This document shows, piece after piece, positions 1 through 10,805 of a stretch of DNA of 64,000 nucleotides. The stretch is from the NCBI GenBank assembly GCA_035233585.1, contig CP141155.1:15538501-15602500 (forward strand), given 5' to 3'. The translations under genes and the position numbers were made by a program. The stretch comes from Antiaris toxicaria (lineage: Eukaryota > Streptophyta > Magnoliopsida > Rosales > Moraceae). The number at the start of each line of letters is the position of its first letter. Position 1 is the stretch's first letter. The notes below the pieces were generated by a model. The model ran no database searches. It was not told the DNA's origin and saw nothing but the letters and a program-made list of their open reading frames with translations.

Positions 1-3000
1 GGCTTTTCCTAGGTGATAAAGGATCTCACAGTCATAATCCTTCACCAATTCCAACCATCTTCTTTGCCTCATGTTTAACTCCTTCTATGTGAAGAAGTAT
101 TTTAGGCTCTGATGATCTGTATAGATCTGACACTGAGCTCCATACAGATAGTGTCGCCAAATTTTGAGTGCGAACACTACTGCAGCAAGTTCTAGATCGT
201 GGGTGGGATAATTCTTCTCGTGCTCTTTCAGTTGACGCGAAGCATAGGCAATCACTCTGCCTTCTTGCATCAATACCACTCCCAAACCTACTTTGGAAGT
301 GTCGCTGTAGATCTCATACTTCTCCCCTTCAGTAGGGAGTGTGAGGATCGGCGCGCTTGTCAGCCGTCTTTTCAGCTCTTGGAAGCTTCTTTCACACTCA
401 TCTGTCTATATGTACTTCTTTTCCTTGCGTGTGAGGGTGGTGAGAGGTGCTGCCAATCTTGCAAACCCCTCTATAAATCTCCTACAATAGCCAGCTAACC
501 CTAAGAAGCTGCGTATCTCTATTACGCTCTTAGGTGCAGGCCATTGGTTGATTGCTTCCACCTTGACTGGATCTACTGCAATTCCCTCCTTGGACACTAC
601 ATGACCGAGGAAATGCACTCTGTCTAGTCAGAACTCACATTTTGAGAATTTGGCATAGAGTTGATGCTCTCTCAGCTTCTGAAAAACAACTCTCAACTGG
701 GCTTCATGCTCTGCGTGAGTCTTTGAATATACAAGGATGTCATCGATGAACACAATGACAAACTTGTCTAGATACTCCTTGAAGGCTCTATTCATCAGGT
801 CCATGAAAGCGGCTGGCGCATTCGTTAACCCAAATGGCATTACTAGGAACTCATAATGCCCATAACGGGTTCTGAAAGCTATCTTGGGAACGTCATCTTC
901 CTTGATTCTCAGCTGATGATATCCTGATCTCAAATCAATCTTTGAGAATACTGCTGCACCCTTAAGCTGATCGAACAGGTCATCAATCCTAGGTAATGGG
1001 TACCTATTCTTGACTGTAACCTTGTTCAATTCTCTGTAATCTATGCACATGCGGAACGTCCCGTCCTTCTTCTTGACAAACAGTACGGGAGCTCCCCATG
1101 GGGCATAGCTCGGTCTGATGAATCCCTTGTCAAGCAGATCCTTCAACTGCACTTGTAACTCTTTTAACTCCACTGGTGCCATACGGTACGGCGCCTTGGA
1201 GATGGGTGCTGTTCCAGGTAGGAGCTCTATCTCAAATGAGATTTCCCGCTCTGGAGGTAGTCCTGGTAGTTCCTCGGGAAAGACCTTGAGAAATTCTCTG
1301 ATAACTGGAACCTCTGCTGACTGTAACTTCTTCTCTCCTACTGTATCTGTCACATAAGCTAAATATCCAGTACAACCATTGGCTATTAGCTTCTTGGCTC
1401 TCATTGAACTGATCATCATCTTGCTTGTTCTTCTCAAAAAATCGACATATTCGAAACATTCTTCATCTTCTGGCTTGAATACTATTCTTCTGTTTCTGCA
1501 ATCTATCGTAGCTTGATATTTTCCTAGGAAATCCATTCCCAAGATTACATCATAGTCTACTATCTTCATCATGATCAACTCTGCATACAGCTCTCTATTT
1601 GCCACGATTACTGGTACATGGGGTAACCAGTACTCTGACAACATGATTTCTCCTGATGGGAGAGTAGTTCTAAAAGTTCTTCCCATATGATCTTTAGGGT
1701 ATTCTAACTTATCAGCAAATGCACATGATATGAAAGAATGAGTGGCCCCAGAGTCAAATAGTACAGATGCCAAGTGGTTAGCGACAGAAATCTGACCTGT
1801 CACCACGTTGGACGTCCCTGCCTCTGCCTCTTCTCTGGTGTAGGCCATCACCCTAGCATCTGCCTGAGGAGCTCTGTCTTGTACTGCTGGAGGTACTTCT
1901 GTTGGGCTTTCATAACTCAACCTGAGTGCATGTACTTGGGACTGTTGTGGGCGTGAAGAGTTTGCCCCTGATGCTGATACTGACTGGCGGTTCATAGGGC
2001 AATTCTTGATGAAGTGGCCCTCTCTACCACATTGAAAACAAGCAGTCGTGCCAGCTTTGCACTGACCCACATGCTTCCTCCCACAATTTGGACAAGTGGG
2101 GTTACCTGGAGCTGTGGTGGTGTGAGTCCTCCTTGACTGACTTCTGTTATCCTGACTCTGAGCTCCCTGGAAATTCCCCTTTCTTTTCTGTTGGGAATAA
2201 GGGCCTGGATGACTGGACTGCTCTGGTCTTGTGCTCTGACTGCCCTTACTGTGTTGTCCAGGCGGAGAGGCCTTAGCCAGGATCTTTTCTTGCTTCCTGG
2301 CTTCCCAGACCTTTTCTCTTGCTTCTTTCTGTCGGGCTAGATGGAACTCTGCCCTCAAAGCGCGACTAACACAGTCGGCTACTGAAATTGGTGGGAATGG
2401 GCCAACGTCAATCAATGTAGAGATCTCAGGCCTGAACATGCCCATCATCTTCTGTATCTTCTCCCTCTCCGTAGGCACCATATATGAACATAAGCGGGAG
2501 AGCTGATCAAATTTCCTGCAAACTTCACTGACTGACATGTCCCCCTGCTGTAACTCTGCAAATTCTTTCTGCTGGGGTTGGAGTGATGCAGGATCATAAT
2601 ATTTCTGGTTGAATTCCTTCAGAAACTCTGCCCATGTCATTGTGGTCACATCCCTCCTCATGCGGACTGTGTCCCAACAAAATCTTGCATCCTTCCTTAG
2701 AACAAAGGATGCACACATGACTTTCTCTTCATCTGTGAGTCTCATGAACTCCATTATCATTTGTATTGAGGAGAGCCAATCTTCTGCTTCTAGAGGATTT
2801 ATTGAACCCTCAAATTCCGGAGGCCTCATCTTCCGGAATCTCTCATATAGTGGCTCTGGGTTCACCCTGACCGGGAGTTGCTGAACCACTTCTGGTGCCA
2901 CTGGTGGCACTACCTGTTCTGCCTCTGCTGCTGGTTGTGCAGGAGTCCCTACTGATCCCTGCCCCTGTTCTAACTGTTCTAGCCTCTGTCTCAACTCTGC

Positions 3001-3111
3001 GTTTTCTTTCATCTGATTTTCTAGAAGAGCTTGCATCTCTTCTAATCTTTGAGTTAGAGATGGGCGTCCCCTTCTCCTTCTTTGGCCTTGGCCTTGGCCT
3101 TGATTATCCAT
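1..3111 (-). pseudogene. gypsy-1 gag-pol polyprotein (Gag, protease, RT, RNase H), three nonsense changes
   Basis: Encodes capsid and replication enzymes of the retrotransposon. The start is placed at 3111 because the sister elements begin at the same Met-Glu/Asp-Asn-Gln-Gly; an open frame upstream to 3336 is leader sequence. The frame stays open to 628. Gag has a coiled-coil-like N-terminus, a capsid core with RPPEFEG and EDWLSSIQMIM, and the zinc knuckle CFQCGREGHFIKNC near 2040-1997. The aspartic protease motif is LFDSGATHSFIS (about 1770-1735). RT carries FIDDILVYS (about 752-726). RNase H has TDHQSLKY near 110. Three stops break it: TGG to TGA near 627, TGG to TAG near 405, and CAG or CAA to TAG near 84; all are transitions. 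This is the best-preserved gypsy coding region in the window. Confidence 0.9.
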
Positions 3112-3404
3112 CGTGCTACTGTATCTGCTATAATCACACGATGAACTTGTGTTAGATCCTATATAAAAAGGATCCACATGATTTCTTGCATTTACATATA
3201 ACATCTCATACTTACTACAAAGTATAGGTCTCTTCAGACCTTTACTTTCATGCATAACTAGCTGCTTATTAACATAAACTGAACTTACTTGGATTGGCGA
3301 ACAGGACATGCATGGAGTCAGGCGAGATATGGTCAACCAACTTTTCTGGTAATACCCATTGTGCTACAGTAAGTATTCTAAACTAGACCCATTTTAAAAC
3401 GTGG

Positions 3405-3532
3405 GCTCTGATACCAAATGTGACTACGTTTGGTATACTAAACTGAACCCATCGTAAAGACTTCGCTCTGATACCAACTGTGGCTACGGTTGGTATCCTA
3501 AACTGAACCCATCGAACTGCTCTGATACCAAC
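3405..3532 (-). promoter_or_regulatory. gypsy-1 primer-binding site in a tandem module (three intact copies)
   Basis: The complement of TGGTATCAGAGC, the plant initiator tRNA-Met PBS, lies directly next to the LTR end at 3519-3530. It recurs perfectly at 3465-3476 and 3405-3416 in repeats of 54-60 bp, and a fourth degenerate copy lies further into the leader near 3350. Each unit contains ATACCAAC and GTTGGTAT separated by 10 nt (for example 3471-3478 and 3489-3496), so the PBS can fold into a hairpin. Only the LTR-adjacent copy would be the canonical PBS. The leader from 3112 to 3404 has no other recognisable feature. Confidence 0.85.
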
Positions 3533-4857
3533 TATGGCGGCCCGCCCTACTGTAGAGGCTCTACAATGCTATTACAGCCAACTCTATGGTCAACTGCAAT
3601 AGTCTGCAGGCCTCTAGGGTCGCCGGCAATCATGCTAAACTGTAACTGACTGCTAATTTTGCGGAATAAATTTTTTTTTCTTTTTAAATACATAAACTGT
3701 TTGAGAATGTGATAAAGAAATCATGCTAACAACTGATCATGATTCCCCTATCACATACTCCTGGCTTGAAAACTTGTCTCTTTGAAATTTACATTCAAAA
3801 TCTATATATGCAGCGGAAGATCAAATGGTGACCAATATCCCTCGCCCAATCCTCTCCGGCATGCATCTACCCTGTTCGTCGTCCACCGATACTACTGGTG
3901 AACAGGTCTCTTACCTGCAACATGTGAACAAACTGATGAGCTATGAGCTCAGTAAGTTCAAACATAAAAACATGTAACTAACATGCTATACTACTGTGCT
4001 CATGCTGTACTACTGTGCTCATGCTGTACTGCTGTACTTATGCTGTACTGCTATGCTCATGCTGTACTGCTGTGCTCATGCTGACTGGACTCTGTAAACA
4101 TGCTGTACTGACTAAAGGTTCAGTCTTAGAACATTAATCTGTTATTTTAGTTCTAGTTTTGGGCCCCTGATAAGACGTACCGACATGTTAGCGCAATCGG
4201 GAGCGGTACTTTAGTGCTGACCTCCTCAGTCTTAACTGATACTAAACATGATAACCTCCCTGTGGGTCGAGAGGCTGATACGCCAATAACTGGTTAATTA
4301 CCATCTTGCTGGTGTTCCAACTGGGTAGCATACTGCTTGCCCACACAGTCGGAACCTGTTAATCAAATTACTGGAGTGTGAATTAATCAACACACTAGGG
4401 TGCCTTGTGCACCTAACTATTTTCTTGTTCTGATACTGTCTGGTCTGTGTACTGGGACATGCAACTCTATATGCATGACATGCACTGACATGAACTGACC
4501 TGTGCTGTGACTGACATGCACTGACCTGTGCTGTGACTGACATAACATCGTGATGCAGACAATCAATGTCTAACAACACGTCATACAACATACATAACAT
4601 TGTAATAAAGCAAGCTTGTCCACGTTGCAGTCAGGACAATGCTTGAACTTACAGAAAGTCCTCTAGCGTAAGCTGCTGCTGCTCTGGGACTGCTGATTTG
4701 GGGACTCTGGCTTAGACTCCTATAAAAGGAAAAATCACTGATTATTTACCATATTTATCTTATACTGGAAATATGGCAAAACATGTAAATTTTCCTTTCC
4801 AGACTCTTTTTTTTTTTTTTTTTTTTTTTTTTTACTCTCTGTCCTCGAACACGCCCT

Positions 4858-5166
4858 CCTACACGGCTGTGTCTGTGCCCGTGTACCCCTCTGGACTTTT
4901 AAGCCTGGCCGTGTAATTTCTGGAACATGCCCGTGTATGCTTACATGGGTGGGTACACGGCCGTGTTGCTGGCCGTGTACTCCTCTGTACTCTTACACGG
5001 TTACTTACACGCCTCTCTTTGACCGTGTGCCCCTTGACACGGCCCGATACACGGCCGTCTTCTTGACCGTGTACCTCTCAGGTCTGATTTTTCTTACAAC
5101 ACGGTCGTGCGTATGGGCATGTTCAGGGCCGTGTTCTGAACACGCCCTTGTACACGCCCGTGTTCA
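4858..5166. repeat. Array of degenerate CACGGCCGTG palindromes in the gypsy-1 LTR
   Basis: About 300 bp in which the self-complementary motif ACACGGCCGTGT and one- or two-base variants (ACACGCCCGTGT, ACACGGTCGTGC and similar) recur every 20-40 bp. The same array sits at the matching place in all gypsy LTRs of this window. Confidence 0.85.
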
Positions 5167-5661
5167 TACCAGAATCAAGATTCTGGGTCCGAACTACTCT
5201 GCTCTGATTTTCTAAGGCTTTTATGACCTTTGTTCTGCTTCTTACACTTGAAATCGATCTTCATAAGATCATTTCAAGGTATCTACTACATTTCTACTAT
5301 CACAAATCCATGATTTTATAAGCAAAAATCCCACATTTTGCTCATTTACAACTCTTGACTCAACTTTTGAAAAATCTGTATTTTTGTGAAGAATATTTCA
5401 CTAAACTTGGTTTTCTAAACTATCTGTGCATGGATTCGTGTTTGAAAATGTCTAGACTCGAATCACATTTCGATTTTATCCGAAAACCTAAATGTGATTC
5501 ACTCACATTCTATGTTTTCTCTCAAAACCCTAGATTTTTCCCCAAAGAAAATCGTGAGAACTAGGGTTTACCTTGCTTTGATCGTGAGCTTTTCTTGCTG
5601 CTGATTTGTGACCGAATCTCGATCAACCTGCTGCTTGAACTAGAAATCCGAACTTCAATGG

Positions 5662-5765
5662 ATTTCTTCTTCTTCTTTCCCTTTTCTCTCGGTCACTTTC
5701 TCTCTTTCTTTCCTTTCTTTCTTTTCTTCTTTCTTTCTTTTCTCTTTCTTTTTTTTCTCTTTCTG
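5662..5765. repeat. CT-rich microsatellite (TTTC/TCTTTC)n in the gypsy-1 LTR
   Basis: Pyrimidine-only tract of TTC, TTTC and CTTTCT units. It is the strand complement of the GAGAAA tracts at the same LTR position in gypsy-2 and gypsy-3. The Phe/Leu-rich open frame across it is a by-product of composition. Confidence 0.8.
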
Positions 5766-6162
5766 CCGGCTGCATCTGCAGTTAAGGGAATTAATTCCCT
5801 CTCTATCTCATGCTCACGTGCATCACACTCTCTCCCTTACTTTCTTTTATTTTATTTTTAAATGTGTAAGGGCTTGTTTGGCTATTCTCTTGGCCCTTGA
5901 TCCATGTGGCTCACTTGTGTACCATTGATCTCTTAGTATGTATTTTCCGCATACTTTTCTATCAAATTTTAAAATATCATAAATGAATTAATGTTTGGCT
6001 TTTAAACTATATTCATTAATTCATTTTCAAATTTTGATTAAAAACTTGATTAATCAAAATTTTCCTCTGCTATTTATTCTGTAATCTGTATCACTATAAA
6101 TGTACATTTATTTACATATTTGTACAAATATTTCCAAGAACGTAGATTTCTCGGTTATCACA

Positions 6163-7905
6163 CGTAACCAAACAAAGAAAACAAAGAAGTGCTTTTGTGA
6201 TTTTAAAGCAATTTAATTAGAAGAAAATGCAATTTAAAGTAGAGAAAATTCAATAGTTAAAAACGATAAGATATCGAGAATCCTCTATATACTTCATTCA
6301 CTTATTTTAATTTTGATTCATAAATTGACTCAATTGATAATTTCACATTCCAAACAATCATTAGGAAAATAAGATTTGAAAAACTTGTGATTTAACTATA
6401 TTCGGGTAAATAAAATTCTCATGTTAAGTACTAGGAAAAGTTATCTTATAAGAAATCTAAAAGTGACAATATGCCACAGGCGATAATACAGTAAAAGACT
6501 ACTTAAAAAACTATATTTATCAATTTATTATATCATACAGCAATCACATAAAAAAAATTGACTAAATTTATATAAAAATTGCCAACAAAATATATTAATG
6601 TGAGAAATAAATGAAATGAAAGAAGATTATTTACTTAAATGTATAAACATTACAAACCATAGATAATCAAAACCCAAATAAGCTCACTACATATATAGGA
6701 TCATCTCTAACCTCACGCAAGAACTCTAGCCTAACTTACAAAATATTCTCACAAAATTCTAAAGATAAAACATGAGAATGAAAGTAAGGCAAAAATAAGA
6801 GAGAAAGAGCATATCTCCCTCTCTATCAAACCTCTCCAAGAATGCCCCCTTTTATAAGCATAAATTTGCACTATTCCGCTTAACCTTCACATAAATTTTT
6901 CAAACTTACTACAGTATTTGGTACCCACACAATACAAATTTTCAAATATACTACAGTATTCGGTGCTACACAACACAAAATTTGACACTTACTACAGTGC
7001 TACTACAGTGTCGGCACATACTTGCTACAGTGCTGCTATAGTAGTACATTAGCTATAATCTGGTGCATGAAATAAGAAAGGATTAAGTGTGATAAAATGC
7101 GTGATAAGCTTGGTTTTCACAGTTTCCTGACATAAATAGTGATGCCCACTTTGACGTTACAGAAAAACAAAGTGCTAAAATTAGACATTTCTAAAATAGA
7201 ATGTTATAAGTAAATTTATTGGAAATATTTAATTTTAAGCTTATTTAATATACTATTAAAAGAGATGAAAATTAAACAAAAACTTTACCAAATTTATGAA
7301 AATCTAAATTTAAGTACATAAAACAAAATAAATAAAAAACGATTAAAATTCTCAAGAATAAGCTTATTTTGGTGCATGAAAAATGGATAAAATAACTTTA
7401 TTTTATAAAGCTATCAATCCAGGATTTCAATTCAGTGGGGATACGAATAAAAATAAAACAAGTAAAATTTAAAATAAGTGAAAAATTAAGTAAAAGTTGT
7501 ATAATATTTCCTAATAGTAGATAGGTTTTATGGCTGTAATGTCAATAAATATAATATATACACTAAATCTAATCTCCTAAAAAAAGCTAACTAATACTTG
7601 TTAACATGCATCTTGTTGAGGTAAAACACAAAAGCTAACTAATACTCGTTAACAAGTATCTTTGATCATAATACGACTAATTAACAAGGGAAGATCCCAA
7701 AACAAAGCCCGATTCATTCCCTCTTACAGTCCCATCAGCAACTTAACAAGGGTGTCAAAAGTCAGAAAGAGACGGCCCGTATAACATACGTATAATTTTC
7801 CATCAAAGCCCAAAAGCTGAAAATTAAAATCACAAACAAACTTGAGCACGACTCGCAAGTTTTCAAAGTATTAAAGTCGTAATTTTTCAACGTATTCGCA
7901 AGTTT
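6163..7905. other. AT-rich intergenic region
   Basis: No convincing gene. It begins with the presumed gypsy-1 target duplication CGTAA (6163-6167). It contains a cluster of CTACAGT motifs (6909-7042) and a short duplicated segment: AAAGCTAACTAATAC followed by GTTAACA occurs near 7583 and again near 7632. The stretch 6700-6880 resembles a decayed transposon promoter (TTTTATAAGC near 6850), but no element ends were found. Confidence 0.5.
6909..7042. repeat. Cluster of CTACAGT heptamers
   Basis: CTACAGT occurs at 6909-6915, 6951-6957, 6992-6998, 7003-7009 and 7025-7031, with CTATAGT at 7036-7042. Copies are 11 to 42 bp apart and flanked by variable AT-rich sequence. No function is recognised. 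Confidence 0.7.
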
Positions 7906-8064
7906 TCAGTGGAACAGCATTAGTCCATATTGGGAAAGTTGCATGAGATCTGCAAGATAGTGGGCCACATGGTTCCTCTCCCGAGTAACGTAGCGAACAT
8001 TTCCACTCTGCATTGGACTAACAATGATGTTTTCTTCAGGTGCTCTTGAAATAGGTCCAATAGC
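7906..8064 (-). pseudogene. Remnant of an RNase H-like (RVT_3 type) domain
   Basis: Read on the minus strand, this stretch encodes about 50 residues ending at a TGA (7906-7908). It includes TRERNHVAHYLADLMQ, which matches the C-terminal pattern of plant RVT_3/RNase H domains (RExNxVAxxLAxL) found in non-LTR retrotransposon proteins and relatives. A stop lies just upstream (8065-8067), so only the last part of the domain is left. It sits 300-470 bp upstream of the polyketide synthase start and is probably a dead retroposon fragment. The match rests on one motif. Confidence 0.42.
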
Positions 8065-8123
8065 CTAAATTTTTTTTCTTTTCTGGGTCTTACAATAAGT
8101 TAAAAAGGACTTTTCTCAGCTGG

Positions 8124-8133
8124 CCACGTAACA
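8124..8133 (+). promoter_or_regulatory. ACGT-core (G-box-like) site upstream of the polyketide synthase
   Basis: GCCACGTAAC resembles the ACGT light-response element of chalcone synthase promoters. It lies about 250 bp upstream of the start codon and 110 bp upstream of the TATA box. One such site can occur by chance, and no adjacent MYB site (ACCAAC) was seen. Confidence 0.25.
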
Positions 8134-8240
8134 AGAAACGATTTTACGATTATTATTATTTTGGTTTGGAAAAGTAGTTTTTTTTTTTTTTTGCCATGTT
8201 TGTCCTTATGTGTCTGCAGGTTTTACCGTTATTTCGTTGC

Positions 8241-8250
8241 TTATTTATAG
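8241..8250 (+). promoter_or_regulatory. Probable TATA box of the polyketide synthase gene
   Basis: TTATTTATAG lies about 130 bp upstream of the ATG. With the usual 25-35 bp spacing, transcription would start near 8275-8285, giving a 5' UTR of roughly 100 nt rich in GA and A runs. Confidence 0.5.
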
Positions 8251-8379
8251 CAAGAGAGCAGACTTGATAAATCCACAGCAAAATAAGTGAAAGAGAGAGA
8301 GTGAAAGGGAGTAAAAAAAAAAATTAAAAAAAAAAAGAGACTCTACCAGCGCTGCCTTCCTTTCCTTCGTAGAGCAAAA

Positions 8380-10496
8380 ATGAAAACAACGTCGCTGGAA
8401 AAGATTAGGGAAGCACAACGAGCGCAAGGCACGGCCAGCATACTTGCAATTGGCACCGCAACTCCCCCAAACTGCTTCTACCAATCTGACTATCCTGACT
8501 TTTATTTCCGAGTCACCAAGAGCGAGCACATGTCGGAATTGAAGAACAAGTTCAAGCGAATATGTAAGAAAAAACTCTATATACTTATATGCATATACAT
8601 TAGTAAACACACATTTGGATGTTATGCACGCACGCGCGCACATGTAGATACATAAGTGTACCTAGGCACTTACAAATGAAAAAAAAAAAAAAAAGGAATT
8701 TACAGCTAAATAGCCTTTATTTAACAAGGTTTTTAACAAATAACCTAAGCTTTAAAAATTAGTTAAAATATCATTTTTCTTAAAATAATTAATCAATTTT
8801 TTTAAATAGTCAATCAATGATTAACCAAATTGTAGTCCACTAATTGTCTAATAGTAAATCATTAATTGATCAATAGTAAAACACTGTTTGACTAAATTTG
8901 GAAAAAAAATAATAAGCACCTGTTTTACTATATAAAAAAAAGTTCGATTATCTATTAAAGTGGGTGACCAAAATAGGTCACCTAACCTAATTTTCTAAAA
9001 AAATTATGAACAACCAATTTGAATACAGCACTTGCATGAAATACAGGTTGCATAGTGTTTTTACATAGTGTAGAGCCATTCAATTTGATTATATATAGAG
9101 ATTTGTGGGAAAATAAGCAAAATTTTAAAGCATATAATTTTAATAAACGTTCCCAATTTGATTACATTAAAAATTTTCATTTTCTACAAATTTTAGGATC
9201 AATAATTCTGTGATTTAAAATTGATATATTTAACATTATGTTGTAAAGCGAATAATTAATTAATCCGTAATTAATCAAGATTAAATAAATAATTTATCAA
9301 AATCAATCAACTGTAAAATTCGTAAGGAAAAGGCTACAAGTTAGTTTTTATACGAGACACAAATATGTAGCAGCAGTGGCAGCATACACAAACACACGCA
9401 TATACATGTATATAGGAATCAAGTATACTCAACAGAATCTACGTACGTACCAACGGTTCAAAAATTTTTGATGTTTATTATTCAATTCATTGTAGGTGAG
9501 AGATCAGCCATAAAGAAACGTCACATGCACGTGACAGAAGAGATTCTTCAAGACAGCCCAAATCTCTATTCGGACAAAGTCGCCTCACTGACGACACGTC
9601 AAGAAATAGTTGTGAAAGAGGTCCCAGAACTTGGCAAAGAAGCAGCACTGAATGCCATAAAAGAATGGGACCAACCCGTCTCAAAAATAACACACCTTAT
9701 AGTCGCAACCTCCACCGGCATCGACGCCCCTAGCGCCGATTACCAAATCGCGAACCTCCTAAACCTTCAACCCTCCGTCTCGAGGTTCATGCTCTACCAA
9801 CAGGGCTGCTTCGCCGGCGGCAAAGCTCTTCGCCTCGCTAAGGACCTCGCCGAGAATAACGACGGCGCCCGCGTGCTTGTGGTATGCTCGGAGAACCTGG
9901 CTTCCTGCTTCGCCGCCCCATCCGATGCCCGCCCAAGCATGCTGATCGGCCACGCCATATTTGGGGACGGCGCGGCTGCCGCGATCGTAGGCGCTGTTAG
10001 TACTACTTCTGAAAATTACGCCACGGAGAGGCCGTTGTTCCATATGGTGTCGGCAGCGCAAAAGTTCATCCCTGGCACGCGAGATGCAATAGAAGCACAA
10101 TTGGGAGAGACGGGCCTCGTTTATTCACTGTCACGGAACATACCTTTCTATGTTGGAGAAAACATAGAGAACATTCTAGAAGATGCTTTTAGTGGGATTG
10201 GTATTAGTGAATGGAACTCTCTCTTCTACGTGCTACATCCCGGTGGTCGAGCAGTGCTTGATATAGTTGAAGAGGTTTTGAATCTGAAAGCTGAGAAGCT
10301 CAGAGCGAGTAGGCAAGTACTGAGTGAGTATGGCAACATGTGGAGTCCGACGGTGCTTTTTGTGATGGACGAGATGAGGAAGAAGCCGGCGGTGACGACC
10401 GGGGAAGGGTTGGAGTGGGGTGTTTTGATTGCGTTTGGGCCTGGTCTCACTGTGGAAACCATTGTCTTACACAGTGTTGCAACGGCCAGCAAATAG
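8380..10496 (+). CDS. Type III polyketide synthase (chalcone synthase superfamily), two exons, non-canonical active site
   Basis: The CDS joins 8380-8563 and 9496-10496: 1185 nt, 394 aa, the usual family length. The intron splits the Cys62 codon as T|GT, the conserved intron position of plant chalcone synthases, with GT...AG borders. Such cytosolic homodimers condense a starter CoA with malonyl-CoA units. The catalytic triad is intact: Cys166 in QQGCFAGG, His309 in HPGG, Asn342 in YGNM. CoA-binding residues Lys57, Arg60 and Arg64 and gatekeeper Phe217 are kept. Many cavity positions differ from alfalfa chalcone synthase (its numbering): T132S, M137A, G139S, T194L, V196S, T197C, G256A, F265Y, S338W. 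The FGPG loop reads AFGPG. The enzyme therefore probably does not make naringenin chalcone; the product cannot be predicted. The second exon is GC-rich against AT-rich surroundings. No frame break is seen, so it is likely functional. Confidence 0.93.
8564..9495 (+). other. Intron of the polyketide synthase gene
   Basis: Intron of 932 bp with GTAAGAAA donor and TTCATTGTAG acceptor, AT-rich throughout. Splicing restores the Cys codon and the conserved segment KRIC-ERSAIKKRHMH across the junction. The open frame running from 9468 into the second exon begins inside the intron and is not the real start. Confidence 0.92.
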
Positions 10497-10530
10497 CTAG
10501 CTATCTTCGAGGCAAATGATCAACAAGAGG

Positions 10531-10536
10531 AATAAA
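10531..10536 (+). terminator. Polyadenylation signal of the polyketide synthase gene
   Basis: AATAAA lies 35 bp after the stop codon. It is the near-upstream element type used in plant genes; the cleavage site would follow within about 30 bp. Confidence 0.5.
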
Positions 10537-10757
10537 GTGAATTTACCTATTAATGATACATGTATCGTTTGATCTTGAAACTCAAGTGTTATTGTTTTTC
10601 ATTAGCTGTGTGTTTGCTCATGTTACCTTATACAACGTTGGAGCTGCTAGTAGCTACCTGCCTTAAAGGCAAGTAAGCAATTGGAAAAATAATGTTGTAT
10701 CTTAAATTATATCATAATGTTTCCATTAGATGCATGTTTGCTCATATTCTTTCTTTC

Positions 10758-10769
10758 TTTTTTTTTTTT

Positions 10770-10800
<31 letters not shown>

Positions 10801-10805
10801 GGGGG
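10758..10805. repeat. T22 tract joined to G26 tract
   Basis: An uninterrupted run of 22 T is followed immediately by 26 G. Long G runs are rare in plant DNA; this may be real (G-quadruplex-prone) or a sequencing or assembly artefact. Confidence 0.9.

Larger units (their letters stand above)
1..6162 (-). mobile_element. Ty3/gypsy LTR retrotransposon gypsy-1 (partial, cut by window start)
   Basis: The right-hand (5') part of a minus-strand Ty3/gypsy element: LTR at 3533-6162, PBS module at 3405-3530, then gag-pol running leftwards off the window. The rest of RNase H, the integrase and the second LTR lie outside. LTR sequence, PBS layout and protein sequence match gypsy-2 and gypsy-3, so the three form one family. 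The Gag-PR-RT-RH order is seen here; integrase and a chromodomain-like tail are seen only in the sister copies. Membership in the Tekay/Del chromovirus lineage is inferred from the long LTRs and that tail. The five bases after the LTR (CGTAA, 6163-6167) should be one copy of the target-site duplication; its partner is off the window. Confidence 0.93.
3533..6162 (-). repeat. gypsy-1 5' LTR
   Basis: LTR of 2630 bp. Read on the minus strand it starts TGTGATAACCGAG (complement ends at 6162) and ends GCCGCCATA next to the PBS, where sister copies have GCCGCCACA; the last CA has decayed to TA. It contains a CACGGCCGTG palindrome array (4858-5166), a pyrimidine-rich tract (about 5662-5765) and a poly-T tract near 4807-4833. 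Short open frames inside it are not conserved between copies. Confidence 0.9.

Noticed and set aside
3405..3530. A tRNA-Met gene fragment or a tandem tRNA array
   Set aside because: Only the 12 bases complementary to the tRNA 3' end recur. There is no cloverleaf, so these are PBS copies.
5595..5861. Phe/Leu-rich open frame that could look like a membrane peptide
   Set aside because: It crosses a CT microsatellite in the gypsy-1 LTR. Sister LTRs have the complement as Arg/Glu-rich frames, so it is compositional.
9759..10100. 113-codon open frame on the minus strand opposite the polyketide synthase
   Set aside because: It is the antisense shadow of the GC-rich second exon, as is 10226-10492, with no family features.
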